Below are positions 61,412 to 64,000 of a stretch of 64,000 nt of DNA, piece by piece (within the stretch, counting starts at the first letter, position 1; every line of letters begins with the position of its first letter). The position numbers and the translations under genes were made by a program. Source of the DNA: Dyadobacter sp. UC 10 (GTDB taxonomy: Bacteria; Bacteroidota; Bacteroidia; Cytophagales; Spirosomataceae); NCBI RefSeq assembly GCF_008369915.1, contig NZ_VSRN01000001.1, positions 4,026,501 to 4,090,500 on the forward strand, written 5' to 3'. A model generated the notes under the pieces. It ran no database searches. It worked only from the letters and a program-made list of their open reading frames with translations, and was not told where the DNA came from.

Positions 61412-62311
61412 CTAACGAAGTAGCTGTTCTGGTTTCAGTATTTCGGGCCTTTTGTGCTTCCATCGCCTATGGCTCCACAGCCAATTATGCGGCTGGTTTT
61501 CGATATCTCTTTGCAGGATGCGCAGCTGAGTTTCGAGGATCGCATTGTTGGGTACTTCTTTGGGTTTGTCCGTGATCGTGCATATTTCTACATGATAGTA
61601 GCCGCGCTTGTTGGCCACCTTACTGAAATCTGCATATAATACGGTTAGATTATAACGCCTCGCGATTGTTTCCACTCCCCGGAAAACGCCCGTTTCCTGG
61701 TGCAGGAATTGGGTCCAGAACGCCGTTTTAGGATTAGGCGACTGGTCATTTGCCAGTACCACTACATACGGTTTGTCCCGTGGTTTTTGTAGTTCTTTGA
61801 AAATATTATCCATGGAAACCAACTTGGCGCCAAAGCGCGTCCGGAGTTCATGAAACCACTGATCGGACGCCTGATTTTGTAGCGGCCTGTATACCACAAT
61901 GCATTCGTGGGTGAAGCAGAGGGATGAAAAAAGGTTGGCAAGTTCCCAGTTTCCCCGGTGCCCCATCAGATAAATGATATTGGTTTTGCTGTCGTAGTAT
62001 TTTTCCATCATACCAATGTCCCCTTCGATCCTTTCACGCACGCACTGTGGTGTAGCGGTGCGGAATTTGATCGTTTCAACGATGAGATCTGTGAAGTGGC
62101 GATAGAAGTCGTGCGCTATGCAATGCAGCTCCGCCTCGCTTTTCTCAGGAAAACTGTTCCTGAGATTTTCGAAAATCACTTTTTTCCTGTACTTGACCAC
62201 CCGGAAAACCGACCAGCATAAAAAGTCCGAAAGGCGGAATGCATTTTCCCATGAAAGCCTGGAAATTTGATTCAATAGGACAAACAGAAGTTTAGAAAAG
62301 GGTTGTTTCAT
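61412..62311 (-). CDS. Second LpxL-like acyltransferase
   Basis: A paralogue of the preceding gene, 299 residues from the ATG at 62311. It has the H-x4-E motif YLMGHRGNWELANLFS, DKPYVVVLANDQSPNPKTAFW, and PHNWLWSHRRWKHKRPE. It shares the opening SRLSWENAFRLSDFL with its neighbour's SRLSWKNLYRLSDTF, which supports tandem duplication. The products may add different acyl chains to the same lipid. The start at 62326 is possible, but the Met at residue 6 fits better. Confidence 0.9.
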   Translation of the reverse strand: MKQPFSKLLFVLLNQISRLSWENAFRLSDFLCWSVFRVVKYRKKVIFENLRNSFPEKSEAELHCIAHDFYRHFTDLIVETIKFRTATPQCVRERIEGDIGMMEKYYDSKTNIIYLMGHRGNWELANLFSSLCFTHECIVVYRPLQNQASDQWFHELRTRFGAKLVSMDNIFKELQKPRDKPYVVVLANDQSPNPKTAFWTQFLHQETGVFRGVETIARRYNLTVLYADFSKVANKRGYYHVEICTITDKPKEVPNNAILETQLRILQRDIENQPHNWLWSHRRWKHKRPEILKPEQLLR

Positions 62312-62407
62312 CGAGACAAAACACACGTTAGCAGGGTTATACTATGTGTAAGTACACGTTGGCATTTGTCTACTATTTTTCTTAAATTCACTCTTTCAAA
62401 CAATTGC

Positions 62408-62755
62408 ATGAACATGCTGGAAGGATTATTTGATATCAAGAATGATCGGCGTCTGAGTGTTTACCTGTACCGCATGGGGTTTGGAATGTGGCTGATGTAC
62501 CTGGTACTGGGCGCGCCTGCATTGCATACATATATGCATTACCGTCAGGACTGCGGGCTGCTATCCTTTGCACTGATGATCTTTGGATTCACCGCTTCCA
62601 TGGTATATGATTATGTACATCACCACGACCAGTATGAAGTCAAGAAAAAGTGGCTGTTCGTGAGTTATCTGATTCTGGCGGGGATTATTTATTTTCTGGA
62701 ATTTTACCAGAAAGGCAAAATTTTAGACATCAGCTGGTTTTTGAGAATGCTTTAA
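62408..62755 (+). CDS. Small membrane protein of unknown function
   Basis: The 115-residue product has two to three hydrophobic segments (FGMWLMYLVLGAPALHTYM; LLSFALMIFGFTASMVYDYV; WLFVSYLILAGIIYFLEF), with a histidine-rich loop (VHHHDQYEVKKK). I do not recognise it. It is divergent from the LpxL-like gene and converges on cobA with a four-base overlap of the ends. Upstream starts to 62303 would overlap that gene. Confidence 0.7.
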   Translation: MNMLEGLFDIKNDRRLSVYLYRMGFGMWLMYLVLGAPALHTYMHYRQDCGLLSFALMIFGFTASMVYDYVHHHDQYEVKKKWLFVSYLILAGIIYFLEFYQKGKILDISWFLRML

Positions 62756-63522
62756 TCTCCCAGCCCCGCAACAGAATTTCCCTGCATGATCTCCGTTACT
62801 TTTTGAAGTGAAAGATCCGGTAGTGCCGAAACTTTTCCAATTATCATAATAGCGGGAGAGCCAATGTCGCTCACTTTCGAGAGCGGCAGAATATTGCTGA
62901 TCTTTCCCGTTACCACCTTTTGATTTTCGAGCGTACCGTTTTGAATAATGGCGATAGGCTCGTCCATCTTATCGAGCTCTGAATACATTAAAACAATTTC
63001 TTCCAGCTTATGCAAGCCCATCAGAATGACGACCGTGGCAGAAGACTGTGCCGCGAGGTGCAGGTCTCTGGAGAGTTGGTGCGCTCTCGTAGTGCCGGTA
63101 ATTACCCAAAAACTTTCGCTTATTCCTCTGGAAGTGAGGGGGATTCCTGCAAGAGCGGGCACTGCGTAACTGCTGGAAATGCCGGGGATAACCTCATATT
63201 CAATGCCGAAACCGGCAGCGAAAATCACCTCTTCATAGCCGCGACCGAATATAAATGAATCGCCGCCTTTCAAACGCACCACTTCGCCATATTGTCTGGC
63301 TTTTTCGACGATCAGATCGTTGATTTCATCCTGTCCGCAACTGGTTTTTCCAAAGCGTTTGCCAACAAGAATTTTAACGCAATCCTCAGGGCAATAGTCC
63401 AGTAGAGCGGGGTGGGCAAGGGAATCGTAAAGCACAACTTTAGCCTTCTGTAAAGCCTTGATGCCCTTTAAGGTGATCAGGTCCGGATCGCCGGGCCCTG
63501 CACCGATTAATGTGAGTTTCAT
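62752..63522 (-). CDS. cobA: Uroporphyrinogen-III C-methyltransferase
   Basis: Methylates uroporphyrinogen III twice to precorrin-2, leading to siroheme. The 256-residue protein has LIGAGPGDPDLITLKG near residue 5, VRLKGGDSFIFGRGYEE, VIPGISSSYAVPALAGIPLTSRG and TVVILMGLHKLEE. The synthase domain stands alone, without the CysG N-terminal oxidase/chelatase. The neighbouring partial gene may encode a siroheme enzyme, which fits. Confidence 0.93.
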   Translation of the reverse strand: MKLTLIGAGPGDPDLITLKGIKALQKAKVVLYDSLAHPALLDYCPEDCVKILVGKRFGKTSCGQDEINDLIVEKARQYGEVVRLKGGDSFIFGRGYEEVIFAAGFGIEYEVIPGISSSYAVPALAGIPLTSRGISESFWVITGTTRAHQLSRDLHLAAQSSATVVILMGLHKLEEIVLMYSELDKMDEPIAIIQNGTLENQKVVTGKISNILPLSKVSDIGSPAIMIIGKVSALPDLSLQKVTEIMQGNSVAGLGD

Positions 63523-63528
63523 GTAGTT

Positions 63529-63653
63529 TAGCTGTTGGCTGGTAGCCTTTAGCTGTTGGCTATTGGCTATTAGCTATCGGCCTAATGCGGTTAACCTTAA
63601 TACTTGGGCTAACAGCTTTAAGCCAACCGCTAATAGCTAACAGCTAACAGCCA
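63529..63653. repeat. Imperfect word-palindrome between cobA and the last gene
   Basis: The left arm holds tagctgttggct at 63529-63540 and 63550-63561 and ggctattagctat at 63565-63577. The right arm holds the complementary words gctaatagctaacagctaac at 63629-63648, and others to 63653. It is non-coding, sits between genes and is similar in design to 51004-51192. Confidence 0.75.
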
Positions 63654-63657
63654 AATC

Positions 63658-64000
63658 CTAACTATCTTTTCCGAATGAGAGCTCCTGCAATGCTGGTTCT
63701 CCAGTTTCCGCTAATTGTGTCTCGCGTGTGTTGCGGACAAAATCAAGAAACTTACCTGCCGTACCTATGAAGTAGGTAGCAAATGCTTCGGTTGGTTCAA
63801 ATTTATTAATACTGAAAACCAGCGATTTAAAAGGTGTTTCGGCTTTTTCAGGGAGCAGGAATTCCGCAGGGGTCTCATATTCAAAATCCTGTCCGAAATG
63901 TGTTTCAAAATCGTTGACAATACCATATTGTGTGTTGGTATTGACATCTTTGGTCATCAGCAGACCTTTCGCACCGGTAATCAAAACATTATAAGCGTGA
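63658..64000 (-). CDS. C-terminal part of a probable sulfite/nitrite reductase (HEPN-like)
   Basis: Partial: the reading frame is open to the window edge. The visible 114 residues include HAYNVLITGAKGLLMTKDVNTN, split by T-Q-Y-G-I-V-N-D-F, and ITGAKGLL is typical of the C-terminal region of some Bacteroidota siroheme-dependent reductases that end in a HEPN-like helical domain. Identity is from memory and context only (cobA next door makes siroheme). The end is TYFIGTAGKFLDFVRNTRETQ-like, and the stop at 63658 is close to the palindrome. Confidence 0.5.
   Translation of the reverse strand, partial: HAYNVLITGAKGLLMTKDVNTNTQYGIVNDFETHFGQDFEYETPAEFLLPEKAETPFKSLVFSINKFEPTEAFATYFIGTAGKFLDFVRNTRETQLAETGEPALQELSFGKDS

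Overview
The window reads as a chromosomal segment of a Bacteroidota bacterium of the order Cytophagales, most like Dyadobacter or a close Spirosomaceae relative (inference from gene content, not a database match). Pointers are a SusC/SusD-type outer-membrane pair, a GWxTD lipoprotein, a DUF5686 protein with a CarboxypepD_reg-like domain, a PorT-like beta-barrel, a sterol-desaturase family protein, LpxL-like acyltransferases, an S-box (SAM-I) leader in front of metX, and promoters of the Bacteroidota type (TTTG, about 19-20 bases, TAnnTTTG). No rRNA, tRNA, CRISPR array, prophage or insertion sequence was seen. Most of the window is ordinary core genome in short operons.

Layout. 1-10500: a secreted unknown, pyrR, pth, an OmpA-like protein, an EamA transporter, a PhzF-like isomerase, a periplasmic-type trehalase, SAM-I riboswitch plus metX, and a glycerophosphodiesterase. 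10550-14700: a compact molybdenum operon (mobA, fdhD, DUF7009, FdhF/YdeP-like oxidoreductase). 14750-25800: housekeeping genes (mnmA, rlmB, GWxTD, an SDR, pyrB, a Gre-like factor, YebC, ElaA, metF). 25980-36600: nitroreductase plus ABC ATPase, DUF5686, SanA-like, topoisomerase subunit A, a NUDIX CoA pyrophosphatase, a DUF4160/DUF2442 pair and a large FAD protein. 36750-42700: a Tat-exported TIM-barrel protein, a broken hicA with intact hicB, a glutaryl-CoA-dehydrogenase-like enzyme, a sterol desaturase, an ScfR-type regulator and a beta-barrel protein. 42970-49800: leuS, secreted small proteins, a GH25 lysozyme, agmatine deiminase and a degenerate Hint-domain protein. 49850-59370: an AEC-type transporter, an exported HisC-like aminotransferase, a small lipoprotein, SusD and SusC behind a long structured leader, and N-carbamoylputrescine amidase. 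59400-64000: a GT9 glycosyltransferase, two LpxL-like acyltransferases, a small membrane protein, cobA and the end of a gene probably encoding a sulfite/nitrite reductase.

How genes work together: MobA, FdhD and the oxidoreductase build and use bis-MGD cofactor. AguA (48079-49137) and AguB (58458-59369) are consecutive steps from agmatine to putrescine and flank the SusCD locus. The GT9 and LpxL-like enzymes form an envelope lipid/saccharide cluster. CobA and the truncated last gene suggest siroheme supply to a siroheme enzyme.

The least ordinary content is non-coding: three large imperfect palindromes built of repeated short words (one inserted in frame into leuS), a nested palindrome overlapping a Cys-rich small ORF in the susC leader, and two orphan terminators suggesting unannotated small RNAs. 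I did not find a clearly new multi-gene defence or metabolic system.
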